From: Alphaproteobacteria bacterium
Lineage (GTDB): Bacteria; Pseudomonadota; Alphaproteobacteria; Micropepsales; Micropepsaceae
Direction: 5' to 3'
NCBI GenBank assembly: GCA_019245415.1
Contig: JAFARO010000017.1
Location: 124,001 to 188,000 of the forward strand
DNA length: 64,000 nucleotides
Shown here: positions 9,188 through 17,702 of the stretch, piece by piece
Layout of the letters: every line of letters starts with the position of its first letter
Numbering within the stretch: position 1 is the stretch's first letter
Notes under the pieces: generated by a model
The model's database searches: none
Told to the model about the DNA's origin: nothing
What the model saw: the letters and a program-made list of their open reading frames with translations, nothing else
Position numbers and translations under genes: made by a program

Positions 9188-10363
9188 ATGTTCTTCCAGT
9201 TTTTCGACGAGCTTCGCGCCGCGCGCATTCCGGTGACGCTCAAGGAATATCTCGCGCTGATGGACGCGCTGTCGAAGGACGTGATCGATCTGAAGGTCGA
9301 AGATTTCTACTACCTGTCTCGCACCGCGCTGGTGAAGGACGAGCGCAACCTCGACAAGTTCGACCGCGTCTTCGGCCATGTCTTCAAGGGACTCGAGGGC
9401 CTCGACGCTTCGCTGCTGGCGCAGATCCCGGAGGAGTGGCTCAAAGCGCTGACCGAGAAGTTCCTCAGCGAGGAGGAGAAGAAGCAGATCGAAGCGCTGG
9501 GCGGCTGGGAAAAGCTCATGGAGACCTTGAAGCAGCGCCTCGAGGAACAGAAGAAGCGCCACGAGGGCGGCTCCAAGATGATCGGATCGGGCGGCACGTC
9601 GCCGTTTGGGAATTCCGGCTATAACCCCGAGGGCGTGCGCATCGGCCAGGACAAGTCGCGCCATGGCAAGGCGGTCAAGGTCTGGGACAAGCGCGAATAC
9701 AAGAACCTCGACGATTCCGTCGAGCTCGGCACCCGCAACATCAAGGTGGCGCTGAGGCGTCTGCGCAAATGGGCGCGCGAAGGCGCCGAGGTTGAGCTCG
9801 ACCTGCCCGGCACCATCAAGGACACCGCGAGCAAGGGCTATCTCGACCTAAAGCTCGTCCCCGAGCGCCACAACACGGTGAAGGTGCTCCTGTTCTTCGA
9901 CATCGGCGGCTCGATGGACGCGCACATCAAGCTCTGCGAGGAGCTGTTCAGCGCGGCGAAGACCGAGTTCAAGCACATGGATTTCTACTACTTCCACAAC
10001 TGTCTCTATGAGAGCGTGTGGAAGGACAATCGCCGCCGCCATGCCGAGAAGATCCAGACCTGGGACGTGCTGCACAAATACCCGCATGACTACAAGATCG
10101 TCTTCGTCGGCGACGCGACCATGAGCCCCTACGAGATCACCTATCCCGGCGGCAGCGTCGAGCACTGGAACGAGGAGGCCGGCGCGCTATGGCTCGACCG
10201 CGTGGTGCAGATCTATGAGCACTGCGTCTGGCTCAATCCGGTGGCGCAGAAGCACTGGGACTACACGCCCTCCATCGGCCTGATCTCGCAGATCTTGAAC
10301 GGCCGCATGTTCCCGCTCACACTCGGCGGCCTCGACGCCGCGATGCGGGAGCTCAATCGGTAG
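9188..10363 (+). CDS. VWA-domain protein, CoxE-like (MoxR partner)
   Basis: This 391-residue cytosolic protein has a helical, charged N-terminal half and a C-terminal von Willebrand A domain with the MIDAS start DIGGSMD near residue 238. It is the expected partner of the MoxR ATPase encoded upstream. Together these pairs remodel or load metal into a client, as CoxD/CoxE do for CO dehydrogenase. The ATG at 9188 opens with FFQFFDELRAARIPVTLKEYL, a conserved N-terminus of this family. The client is not evident in this window. Confidence 0.87.
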   Translation: MFFQFFDELRAARIPVTLKEYLALMDALSKDVIDLKVEDFYYLSRTALVKDERNLDKFDRVFGHVFKGLEGLDASLLAQIPEEWLKALTEKFLSEEEKKQIEALGGWEKLMETLKQRLEEQKKRHEGGSKMIGSGGTSPFGNSGYNPEGVRIGQDKSRHGKAVKVWDKREYKNLDDSVELGTRNIKVALRRLRKWAREGAEVELDLPGTIKDTASKGYLDLKLVPERHNTVKVLLFFDIGGSMDAHIKLCEELFSAAKTEFKHMDFYYFHNCLYESVWKDNRRRHAEKIQTWDVLHKYPHDYKIVFVGDATMSPYEITYPGGSVEHWNEEAGALWLDRVVQIYEHCVWLNPVAQKHWDYTPSIGLISQILNGRMFPLTLGGLDAAMRELNR

Positions 10364-10406
10364 GCTCCGTCCCGTCGCCCCCACCCTTTTGTGCTATCTT
10401 TCTCCC

Positions 10407-10862
10407 ATGTCCGGCCCTTACCGCTTCGAAGGCGGCTGCCACTGCGGCAATCTGAGCTTCGTGTTCGAGACGAGCCAGCTGCTTGAGGAATTGGGTTTGC
10501 GCGCCTGCATGTGCGCGTTCTGCCGCGCGCATGGTGCGCGCAATGCGTCTGACCCCAAGGGCGCGATGCGGATCGCGGTGCGCGACGCGTCTCGCCTGGA
10601 GCGCTACCGCTTTGCCCTTGCTACGGCCGATTTCCTGATCTGCAAGACCTGCGGCATCTATATCGGGGCGCTGCTGTCGGACGGCGACAAGGGTTGGTTC
10701 ACGGTGAACGTCAATGCGTTCGCAAAACCTCCGCCGCTGGATTTCCCCCTCGCCCCGCATGACTTCAATGCCGAAGATACCGGCAGCCGCATCATGCGCC
10801 GCCAGGACCGCTGGACGCCAATAGTGGCATTCACGGTCGAGGATGGATCGCCACCGCGATAA
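10407..10862 (+). CDS. GFA-like zinc-binding protein (CENP-V/GFA fold)
   Basis: The roughly 151-residue protein carries the cysteine pairs of the GFA/CENP-V fold: CHCGN near the start, CMCAFC about 30 residues later, and CKTCG near the middle. Family members were named for glutathione-dependent formaldehyde activation, but that enzymatic role is disputed, so only zinc binding is claimed. The ATG at 10407 (MSGPYRF) is chosen; an in-frame TTG at 10389 is the alternative. No obvious operon partner. Confidence 0.8.
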   Translation: MSGPYRFEGGCHCGNLSFVFETSQLLEELGLRACMCAFCRAHGARNASDPKGAMRIAVRDASRLERYRFALATADFLICKTCGIYIGALLSDGDKGWFTVNVNAFAKPPPLDFPLAPHDFNAEDTGSRIMRRQDRWTPIVAFTVEDGSPPR

Positions 10863-10933
10863 GCGGTACCGGATCGTGGCCTCCATGGCTTGCCTGCGCT
10901 ATCATGCCGATGGTGGGGATTTGGGGGAGTTCC

Positions 10934-11824
10934 ATGCGCAAGATACCGGTCGGCGGCGCGATCGCGCGGGCCTATGGCTTCGGCTTCGGCCATTTCTTCA
11001 CCAATGTCGCGCTGGTATGGAGCAGTGTCGCGCTGCTCTGGGCCGCAACCTGGTTCCTGCAACAGCCTTATCTCAGGGCCATGTCGGAGATCGACAAGGA
11101 TCCGCACATGGTAAGCGCGACCTATCCGATGTACTTCCTATTCTCGCTGGTCAGCCTGGTGCTCGTCGCGGCGCAGTCGGCACTGATCACGCGCGAAGCC
11201 CTCGGTCTGCGCACGGGAAGCGCGCTGCTGCAGTTTCCCTTCGGGCCCGCCACCTGGCGCCTGGCCGTTGCCTTCTTCTTCTACTGGATCGTGTTGATCG
11301 TGCTCTATGTCGGTCTGTTCTTCGCGATCCTGCTGGGATTGGGGCTCGTGGCCGCGGCGCATCTGGGCGGCGTGGGCGCGGCGATTTTCGCGATAGCCAT
11401 CATCATCGGTCTTCTGGCATTCTTTTATATCGCGATGCGGCTGTCGTTCTTCCTCGCGCCGGTCGCGGTGGCGGAGCGGCGGATTTCGCTGATCCGCGCC
11501 TGGGAGCTGGCAGCCGGCAATGGCGGGCGCATCGTCGTCATCTTCATCGCGATCTTTCTGCCCTTTGCGGTCGCGGAAATCGCAGCCGGCATCGCCTTTG
11601 TGGCGCCGCTGTTCAAGGGGGTCCATGCCGGGATGACGGACCCGGAACGGCAGGTGCTCATCCGTTCGGTCGCGGCCGCGATCGCGAGCGCGACACGCAA
11701 TAGCTGGTACATCTTCTATCCGCTGAGCGCTGCCCTCGGCGTCCTGCTCTACGGCATGTTGTCCGGCGCGGCCGCGCTTGGCTATCAGGCCCTCACCAGG
11801 GAGGAGACAATCCCTACAGCTTGA
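10934..11824 (+). CDS. Multi-span inner-membrane protein of unknown function
   Basis: The 296-residue protein has about six membrane spans separated by short loops, with a conserved-looking RLSFFLAPVAVAERRISLIRAW loop. Such glycerophosphodiester-phosphodiesterase-membrane-domain-like proteins are common paralogues in alphaproteobacteria with no assigned role. The ATG at 10934 has a strong GGGGGAG ribosome site. Its last 11 bases overlap the 3' end of the convergent acyl-CoA synthetase gene. Confidence 0.75.
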   Translation: MRKIPVGGAIARAYGFGFGHFFTNVALVWSSVALLWAATWFLQQPYLRAMSEIDKDPHMVSATYPMYFLFSLVSLVLVAAQSALITREALGLRTGSALLQFPFGPATWRLAVAFFFYWIVLIVLYVGLFFAILLGLGLVAAAHLGGVGAAIFAIAIIIGLLAFFYIAMRLSFFLAPVAVAERRISLIRAWELAAGNGGRIVVIFIAIFLPFAVAEIAAGIAFVAPLFKGVHAGMTDPERQVLIRSVAAAIASATRNSWYIFYPLSAALGVLLYGMLSGAAALGYQALTREETIPTA

Positions 11825-13604
11825 CCCTGCCCTCGACGATGTCGCGATAGCGCGCCGCGTCGAGCGACTGGTAGCGGCCGTTCTGGGCATCGAACCAATA
11901 GAGCGGATCGGCGACGTGAGCCGGATCGAATCCGTCGCGGACCAGATCGACCTTGCGCTGCTTGAAGGTGCCGGTGATCTCCATCTCGGGCCTCAGTCTC
12001 AAGAACAGCGGGCGGGCATAGGCCGGAAGCTTGCCCGCGAGCGCCGCACCCAGGGATTGCGCGTCGAAGCCCGGCGCCACCACCAGCGCCGCCATCCCCG
12101 CGCGCCCGTCCTGGCCCGGGACGCCGACACCGTAGACATTGGCCTCGGCGATTTCGGGAACGCTTTCCAGCACGCCCGCCACCTCGCCGGTGGAGACGTT
12201 CTCGCCCTTCCAGCGGAAGGTGTCGCCGATGCGGTCGACGAAAGTGAAATAGCCGTGCGCGTCGCGCCGCATCAGATCGCCGGTGCGGTACCAGACATCG
12301 CCCTTCTCGAAAACGTCGCGCAGCAGTTTCTTTTCGCTGTCGGCGCTGTGCGTATAGCCCTCGAAGCGGCGGCCGGCCTCGTCGTCCACCGCGCCGAGCG
12401 CCTCGCCGGTTTCGCCGTCGGCGCATTCGATGCAGAAGCCGTCCGCACCGCGCACCGGCATCTCGCTCTCGACGTCGAAGCGCACGATACGGGTCTTGAT
12501 CAGGCCGCGCATGTACCAGGGGATGCGCCCTACCGCGCCGGGCTTGCCATCGTAGTTGAGCATCGAGACGTTGCCCTCGGTCGCACCATAGAACTCGACG
12601 ATGCGCGGGATGGCGAAGCGCTTCTGGAACGCGTCCCAGATCTCCGGGCGCAGGCCGTTGCCAGTGATGGCACGGATCCGATGGTCGCGTTCATGCGGCC
12701 CCGGCGGAGCGTTCAGAAGATAGCGGCAGAGTTCGCCGATGTATTGGAACACGGTGATGTCGTAGCGCCGGCAATCCTGCCAGAAGGCGTGCACCGAGAA
12801 TTTGCGGCGGATCACCAGTGCGCCGCCCACCGTCAACGCCATGCCGACGGCGCACACTCCGCCCGTCGAATGATAGAGGGGCAAGGTATCGTAGATGCGG
12901 TCGCTTTCGCGCGTGTCGAGGGCGCCGGCGAACCCATACATCATGTAGAGCATGCGCATATGGCTGAAGCGGGCCGCCTTGGGCAATCCCGTGGTGCCCG
13001 ACGTGTAGATGTAGAAGGCATTGTCCTTCGCAACCAGCCCCTGGCGCACGGCGATGTCGACCGGCATGGACGAGGCTTCGGCGAGCGCCGCATCCAGGTC
13101 TTCGCCGCCATGGACCGGTCCGCCGGTGATCCACGGCGCCGGTTTCGTCCCGGCATCCGCCATTGCCTCGACATAGGCCGCCGCCAGTTCCGATCCGACG
13201 ACGGCAAGCTTCGCCTCGGCGATGGTGATGCAATGGGCCAGCGCCGCTCCGCGCAGATTGGTGTTGATCAGCGCGACCACGGCTCCGAGCTTGACCAGGC
13301 CGAGCCACGCCATCAGGTATTCGGGCCGGCTCTCCATGAAGAGCGCGACGACGTCGCCTTTGCGCAGGCCCTGCGCCAGCGCCCAATGGGCGTAGCGGTT
13401 GGCGCCCTGGGAGAGGTCCTCGTAAGTGAGGACGCGTTCCTCGAACAGCACCGCGGTGTTGCGGGGCTTGCGGGCGGCGACGTCTTCGAAGATCTCGTTG
13501 ACGGTGTGCGGCGAGTCGGGCTTGACGTGACGCAGGCGGAACAGGGTGCGCCCGATCGCGCCGAGATAGATCGCCTCGCGCGACACCGCCTCGAACAAGG
13601 ACAT
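11814..13604 (-). CDS. FATP-type long-chain acyl-CoA synthetase
   Basis: This 596-residue AMP-forming enzyme has the P-loop-like motif YTSGTTGLPKA near the middle, the adenine-binding FYGATEG, the YRTGDL motif and the C-terminal hinge region DRIGDTFRWKGENVST. The RWKGENVST form is typical of FATP/very-long-chain acyl-CoA synthetases, not E. coli FadD. It activates fatty acids to acyl-CoA for breakdown or lipid remodelling. The start MSLFEAVSREA (ATG at 13604) follows GGAGCGAA. It is divergent from the small TusA-like gene. Confidence 0.9.
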   Translation of the reverse strand: MSLFEAVSREAIYLGAIGRTLFRLRHVKPDSPHTVNEIFEDVAARKPRNTAVLFEERVLTYEDLSQGANRYAHWALAQGLRKGDVVALFMESRPEYLMAWLGLVKLGAVVALINTNLRGAALAHCITIAEAKLAVVGSELAAAYVEAMADAGTKPAPWITGGPVHGGEDLDAALAEASSMPVDIAVRQGLVAKDNAFYIYTSGTTGLPKAARFSHMRMLYMMYGFAGALDTRESDRIYDTLPLYHSTGGVCAVGMALTVGGALVIRRKFSVHAFWQDCRRYDITVFQYIGELCRYLLNAPPGPHERDHRIRAITGNGLRPEIWDAFQKRFAIPRIVEFYGATEGNVSMLNYDGKPGAVGRIPWYMRGLIKTRIVRFDVESEMPVRGADGFCIECADGETGEALGAVDDEAGRRFEGYTHSADSEKKLLRDVFEKGDVWYRTGDLMRRDAHGYFTFVDRIGDTFRWKGENVSTGEVAGVLESVPEIAEANVYGVGVPGQDGRAGMAALVVAPGFDAQSLGAALAGKLPAYARPLFLRLRPEMEITGTFKQRKVDLVRDGFDPAHVADPLYWFDAQNGRYQSLDAARYRDIVEGRVKL

Positions 13605-13667
13605 CGACGATTCGCTCCGGCTTCGTCGGCAGAATAGAGTGGGTCGGCACCCGGTCAAGGCGACGCG

Positions 13668-13889
13668 ATGACGGAGGTTCTCGATCTGCGCGGACTCAAA
13701 TGTCCGCTGCCGGCGCTGTTCGCCAAGCGCGCGCTTTCGCGCGCCGAGCCGGGACGCGAGATCGAGGTCCTCACCGACGATCCGATGGCGCCGATCGACG
13801 TGCCGCATATGTGCCGCAGCGAGGGCTATGCCGTGCTCTGCGTCGAGCGCGACGGGGCGACCGCGCGCATGCGGTTGAGGCGCGGCTGA
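13668..13889 (+). CDS. TusA/SirA-family sulfur carrier protein
   Basis: The 73-residue protein matches the whole TusA family: the opening LDLRGLKCPLPAL places the reactive Cys at residue 12 in the CPxP motif, followed by the two-stranded region EIEVLTDDPMAPIDV. Such proteins carry persulfide sulfur for tRNA thiolation, molybdenum cofactor or other sulfur transfers. It stands alone between the acyl-CoA synthetase and the TetR regulator. The exact partner is not shown. Confidence 0.88.
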   Translation: MTEVLDLRGLKCPLPALFAKRALSRAEPGREIEVLTDDPMAPIDVPHMCRSEGYAVLCVERDGATARMRLRRG

Positions 13890-13970
13890 ACCGGCCATCG
13901 TGCCGAAGCCATGTCCCCCACCTTTCCAGCCGTAGCCGGTATCCGGGGATGCGCCTCGCGAAGTCGCGCC

Positions 13971-14017
13971 TTGACAATTCGCAGCATACATATATTACTA
14001 ACCAGTCAGTTACTAAT
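13971..14017 (+). promoter_or_regulatory. Promoter and palindromic operator of the TetR-HlyD-ABC operon
   Basis: A consensus -35 TTGACA lies at 13971-13976 and an AT-rich -10 candidate TATTAC at 13993-13998, spacer 16. Overlapping and following the -10 is an inverted repeat with half-sites ATTACTAAC (13994-14002) and GTTACTAAT (14009-14017), each nearly the reverse complement of the other. This is where an autoregulating TetR protein would be expected to bind and block RNA polymerase. Confidence 0.75.
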
Positions 14018-14025
14018 GAGAGACG

Positions 14026-14667
14026 ATGAGTTCACCTTCCTCCCCGGGGTCCGCAGCCAGCCGCTGGGTTCGGCGCAAGGAGGCGCGGCCGGCGGAAATC
14101 CAGGAGGCGGCGCTCAAGGTGTTCGCCGAGAAGGGCTATGCGGGGGCACGCATGGACGATATCGCCCGCGCGGCCGGCGTCACCAAGGGGACGATCTATC
14201 TCTACTTCGACAGCAAGGAAGCCGTCTTCAAATCGCTGGTGCGCGGCTCGATCGGCGCCGCACTGACGCAGATGGACGAGACCCAGAAGAGCTTTCACGG
14301 TCCGGCCAAGACTCTGCTGCGCTTTGCGCTGGGCACGATCGCGCACATGCTGGCAAGCGGCGGCCGCGATGCGCTGCCCAAGATCATCTTGAGTGAGAGC
14401 GCCAATTTCCCGGAGCTCGCCCGCTTCTGGCGCCGCGAGATCATCGACCGCGGCATCGCGCGCATGTCGGCCATCGTCGAGCTCGGCATCGCGCAGGGCG
14501 AGTTCCGCAAGCTCCCGGTCGAGCATGTCGTGCGGCTGTGCATGGCGCCGCTGCTGCTCAGCGTGCTCTGGCGCAGCACCTTCGCGCAATTCGATGCGGT
14601 GCCCTACGACTACCAGGGCCTGCTCGACACGCATTTGGATGTCCTGTTCCAAGGACTTGCGCCATGA
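14026..14667 (+). CDS. TetR-family repressor of the export operon (CecR-like)
   Basis: The 213-residue protein has a TetR helix-turn-helix at about residues 24-70 (ALKVFAEKGYAGARMDDIARAAGVTKGTIYLYF) and an all-helical ligand domain after it. It is first in an operon with HlyD, ABC ATPase and ABC permease genes, the same order as E. coli cecR-ybhGFSR. The ATG at 14026 follows GAGAGA. The palindrome directly upstream suggests autorepression relieved by an exported compound. Confidence 0.9.
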   Translation: MSSPSSPGSAASRWVRRKEARPAEIQEAALKVFAEKGYAGARMDDIARAAGVTKGTIYLYFDSKEAVFKSLVRGSIGAALTQMDETQKSFHGPAKTLLRFALGTIAHMLASGGRDALPKIILSESANFPELARFWRREIIDRGIARMSAIVELGIAQGEFRKLPVEHVVRLCMAPLLLSVLWRSTFAQFDAVPYDYQGLLDTHLDVLFQGLAP

Positions 14668-15488
14668 GACCCTCGGTCCTTGCCCTGGTCCTGATGCTGC
14701 TTGCCGGTTGCGGCCGGCAGGGCACTGAGCCCTGGCTCGGCTACGCCGAAGGCGACAGCGCGCTGATCGCGGCGCCGCAAGCAGGCTGGGTTTCCGACCT
14801 GCGCGTCGAACGCGGTTCGGTGGTGAAGACCGGCGATCTGCTCTTCCGGCTCGACGACACGGCACAGACTGCGGCGCGCGACCAGGCGAGCGCGCAGATC
14901 GCCCAAGCCGAAGGCCAACTCGGGCAAGCCCGGGCGACGCTCGACCTCGCCGCCAAACAGCTTGCCCGCCAGCGCGGCCTTCTGCGCAGCGGCGCGACCT
15001 CGAAACAGGCGCTCGACCAGGCGCAATCGGCGTACGACGCCGCGCGCGCCGCCCTCGCCCAGATCGCCGGCACCGAGCAGCAGGCGCGCGCCACCTTGTC
15101 GGGCGCCACCTATCAGCTTTCGCAGCGCGACGTGATCGCGCGGACCTCCGGCATCGTGCAGGACATCTATTTCCGCCCCGGCGAATATGTCGCGGCGATG
15201 ACGCCGGTCGTTTCGGTGCTGCCGCCCGCCAACATCTATGTGCGCTTCTTCGTGCCGGAGACGCAATTCGCGCGGGTGAAACTAGGCCAGCGCGTCCGCA
15301 TCCATTGCGACGGCTGCGCGACGGACCTCACCGCTACCGTCACCTTCATCGCGGCGCAGCAGGAATTCACGCCGCCGGTGATCTTCTCGGTCGGCAATCG
15401 CGAGAAGCTGGTGTTCAAGGTCGAAGCGCGCGTGCCGGGCGGCCTCAAGCTGCATCCGGGCCAACCGGTCGATGTGAGTGCCCTTTGA
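14664..15488 (+). CDS. HlyD-family periplasmic adaptor lipoprotein
   Basis: This 274-residue protein has a lipoprotein signal with lipobox LLAGC, so it is probably lipid-anchored. A biotinyl-lipoyl-like domain follows (SALIAAPQAGWVSDLRVERGSVVKTGDLLFRLD). Next come a long alpha-helical hairpin at about residues 70-150 and a beta-barrel region. It should bridge the inner-membrane ABC transporter to an outer-membrane channel, as YbhG does. It overlaps tetR by ATGA and precedes the ATPase gene by one base. A lipid anchor in place of a membrane helix is a minor variation. Confidence 0.88.
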   Translation: MRPSVLALVLMLLAGCGRQGTEPWLGYAEGDSALIAAPQAGWVSDLRVERGSVVKTGDLLFRLDDTAQTAARDQASAQIAQAEGQLGQARATLDLAAKQLARQRGLLRSGATSKQALDQAQSAYDAARAALAQIAGTEQQARATLSGATYQLSQRDVIARTSGIVQDIYFRPGEYVAAMTPVVSVLPPANIYVRFFVPETQFARVKLGQRVRIHCDGCATDLTATVTFIAAQQEFTPPVIFSVGNREKLVFKVEARVPGGLKLHPGQPVDVSAL

Positions 15489-15489
15489 G

Positions 15490-16410
15490 ATGAGCGCTGA
15501 ACGCGCCATCGACGTCAAAGGGCTGACCAAGCGGTTCGGCGCCAAGACCGCCGTCAACGGCATCGACATCGCCGTTCCCTATGGCGAGGTGTGGGGCTTT
15601 CTGGGCCCCAACGGCTCGGGCAAGACCACGACGATCCGCATGCTGTGCGGGTTGCTGAAGCCCGATGCGGGTTCCGGCACCTGCCTGGGCTTCGACCTGC
15701 TCAGGGGCGGGGAAAGGATCAAGCGCGAGGTCGGCTATATGACCCAGAAGTTCAGCTTCTGGGAGGATCTTTCGATTCGGGAGAATCTCGAATTCGTTGG
15801 CCGCATGTACGAACTCGGCGATTACCGCACGCCCGTCGACGCCACGATCGCGCGGCTGGGCCTCGAACGGCGCCAGCATCAGCTCGCGGGCGAGCTCTCC
15901 GGCGGCTGGAAGCAGCGCCTGGCCCTCGCCGCCTGCATGCTGCATCAGCCCAGGCTGCTGCTGCTCGACGAGCCGACCGCCGGCGTCGATCCCAAGGCGC
16001 GGCGCGATTTCTGGGACGAGATCCATCGGCTGAGCGGCGCGGGACTGACCGTGCTGGTCAGCACCCATTACATGGACGAAGCCGAGCGCTGCGACCGCAT
16101 CGTCTATATCAGCCTCGGCAACATCGTCGCGCGCGGCACCGTCGCCAACGTCATCGCGCAATCGGGACTTTTCACCTTCATCGTCGAGGGTGAAGGCGCC
16201 CGCCGGCCGGCCCAGAAGCTGCGGGGGGCCAACGGCGTCGAGTTCGTCTCCTTCTTCGGCGCGGCGCTGCATGTCAGCGGCCGGGACCGGGCCGCGCTCG
16301 AGCGCGCGCTCGAACCCTATCGCGGCGATGCGGGCATTGCGATCCACGAAGCGGTGCCGAGCCTGGAAGACGTCTTCATCCAGCTCCAGGACGAAGGCGC
16401 CGCCGCATGA
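15490..16410 (+). CDS. ABC exporter ATP-binding protein (YbhF/YhiH-like)
   Basis: The 306-residue protein has one complete ABC domain: Walker A GPNGSGKTTT near residue 39, Q-loop region YMTQKFSFWEDLS, signature LSGGWKQRL, Walker B LLLLDEPTAG and H-loop STHYMDE. About 75 C-terminal residues form the DUF4162-like tail seen in DrrA-type exporters. YbhF has two ABC domains; this protein has one, so it would act as a homodimer. It energises the adjacent ABC-2 permease, probably for drug or lipid export. Confidence 0.92.
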   Translation: MSAERAIDVKGLTKRFGAKTAVNGIDIAVPYGEVWGFLGPNGSGKTTTIRMLCGLLKPDAGSGTCLGFDLLRGGERIKREVGYMTQKFSFWEDLSIRENLEFVGRMYELGDYRTPVDATIARLGLERRQHQLAGELSGGWKQRLALAACMLHQPRLLLLDEPTAGVDPKARRDFWDEIHRLSGAGLTVLVSTHYMDEAERCDRIVYISLGNIVARGTVANVIAQSGLFTFIVEGEGARRPAQKLRGANGVEFVSFFGAALHVSGRDRAALERALEPYRGDAGIAIHEAVPSLEDVFIQLQDEGAAA

Positions 16411-17543
16411 GCGAGCGCTTCTCCTGGCCGCGCATCGCCGCGGTAATCCGCAAGGAGGCGGTGCAGATGCGCCGCGACCGCCTGACCCTGGCGATGATCG
16501 TGGGCGTGCCGCTGATGCAGCTTTTCCTGTTCGGTTTCGCCATTAACGTCAATCCCAAGCATCTTCCGACCGCGGTGTCGATCGACGATCCCGGACCGTT
16601 GGCAGATTCGGTCGTCGCCGCGCTGGAAAACTCCTCCTACTTCGAGATCGTCAAGGCGACGAACTCGCCCGAGGTGGCGCGGCGCCTGCTCGATGAAGGC
16701 CGGGTCTCTTTCGTGGTCGAGATTCCGCAGAATTTCTCGCGTGACCTGGTGCGGGGATTAAAACCCTCCATCCTGGTCGAAGCCGACGCCACCGACCCGG
16801 CGGCTTCCGCCAACGCGACCGGCGCTCTGCAGGCCATTCTCGACAGCGCGCTGCGCGACGATTTGGTAGGCCCCTTGGCGGCGCGCGCGATACAGGCGCC
16901 ATCCTACAGCCTGGTGCTGCACCCGCTCTACAATCCCGAATCCATCACCCAGTACAACGTCGTGCCCGGACTGCTCGCTGTGATCCTGACCATGAGCATG
17001 GTGCTGATGACGTGCCTGGCGCTGACGCGCGAACGCGAACGCGGCACCTACGAGAACCTGCTCGCCATGCCGGTGACGCCGGTGGAGCTGATGATCGGGA
17101 AGATCGCGCCCAACATCGTGGTGGGGGCGGTGCAGAGCGCGCTCGTGCTTTGCGTCGCGCGCTATGTCTTCGGCGTGCCGATGATCGGCTCGCTCGCGCT
17201 CCTCGCCGCGGCGCTGCTGCTGTTCATCGTCGCCAATCTCGCGGTCGGCTACACCTTTTCGACCGTCGCCGAGAACCAGCTCCAGGCGATGCAGATGACG
17301 ATGTTCTTCCTGCTGCCGGCGATCCTGCTGTCGGGCTTCGCCTTCCCGTTCCGCGGCATGCCGGTTTGGGCACAATGGATCGGCGAGATTCTTCCCTCGA
17401 CCCATTTCCTGCGCGTGGTGCGCGGCATCCTGCTCAAGGGCAACGGCGCGCTCGAGATCTGGCCCGACATATGGCCGCTCGTCCTGTTCCTCTTCGTCGC
17501 GGGCGGGATCGCCCTGCTGCGCTTCAGACGGACCCTGGATTGA
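16407..17543 (+). CDS. ABC-2 type exporter permease (YbhS/YbhR-like)
   Basis: The 378-residue protein has one N-terminal span, a periplasmic domain of about 150 residues (about residues 45-190), then five spans at the C-terminus. Motifs TREREERGTYENLL-like (actual LTRERERGTYENLLAMPV) and LPSTHFLRVVRGILLKG are typical of ABC-2 permeases. It overlaps the ATPase gene by ATGA. The E. coli counterpart has two permeases; only one is present, so a homodimer is likely. Confidence 0.9.
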   Translation: MSERFSWPRIAAVIRKEAVQMRRDRLTLAMIVGVPLMQLFLFGFAINVNPKHLPTAVSIDDPGPLADSVVAALENSSYFEIVKATNSPEVARRLLDEGRVSFVVEIPQNFSRDLVRGLKPSILVEADATDPAASANATGALQAILDSALRDDLVGPLAARAIQAPSYSLVLHPLYNPESITQYNVVPGLLAVILTMSMVLMTCLALTRERERGTYENLLAMPVTPVELMIGKIAPNIVVGAVQSALVLCVARYVFGVPMIGSLALLAAALLLFIVANLAVGYTFSTVAENQLQAMQMTMFFLLPAILLSGFAFPFRGMPVWAQWIGEILPSTHFLRVVRGILLKGNGALEIWPDIWPLVLFLFVAGGIALLRFRRTLD

Positions 17544-17702
17544 GCGGATTTCGGCCCGGCAATCGCCTCTTGCCATTCCGCGCCCGCCAGCACAAATTCA
17601 CCGCACGTTAAGGGTCCGGCGGTGCCGGGCCTCCCAAGAAGCTCGCCCACCGCCAGGAAAGCCGGCGGTGACAACGACCGGACATGTGGGGGTCCAGCAC
17701 CC

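Noticed and set aside
11778-13637. A 619-codon open frame on the plus strand
   Set aside because: It lies opposite the well-supported acyl-CoA synthetase gene, has a biased low-complexity composition and no recognisable domain. Long antisense frames are expected at this GC content.
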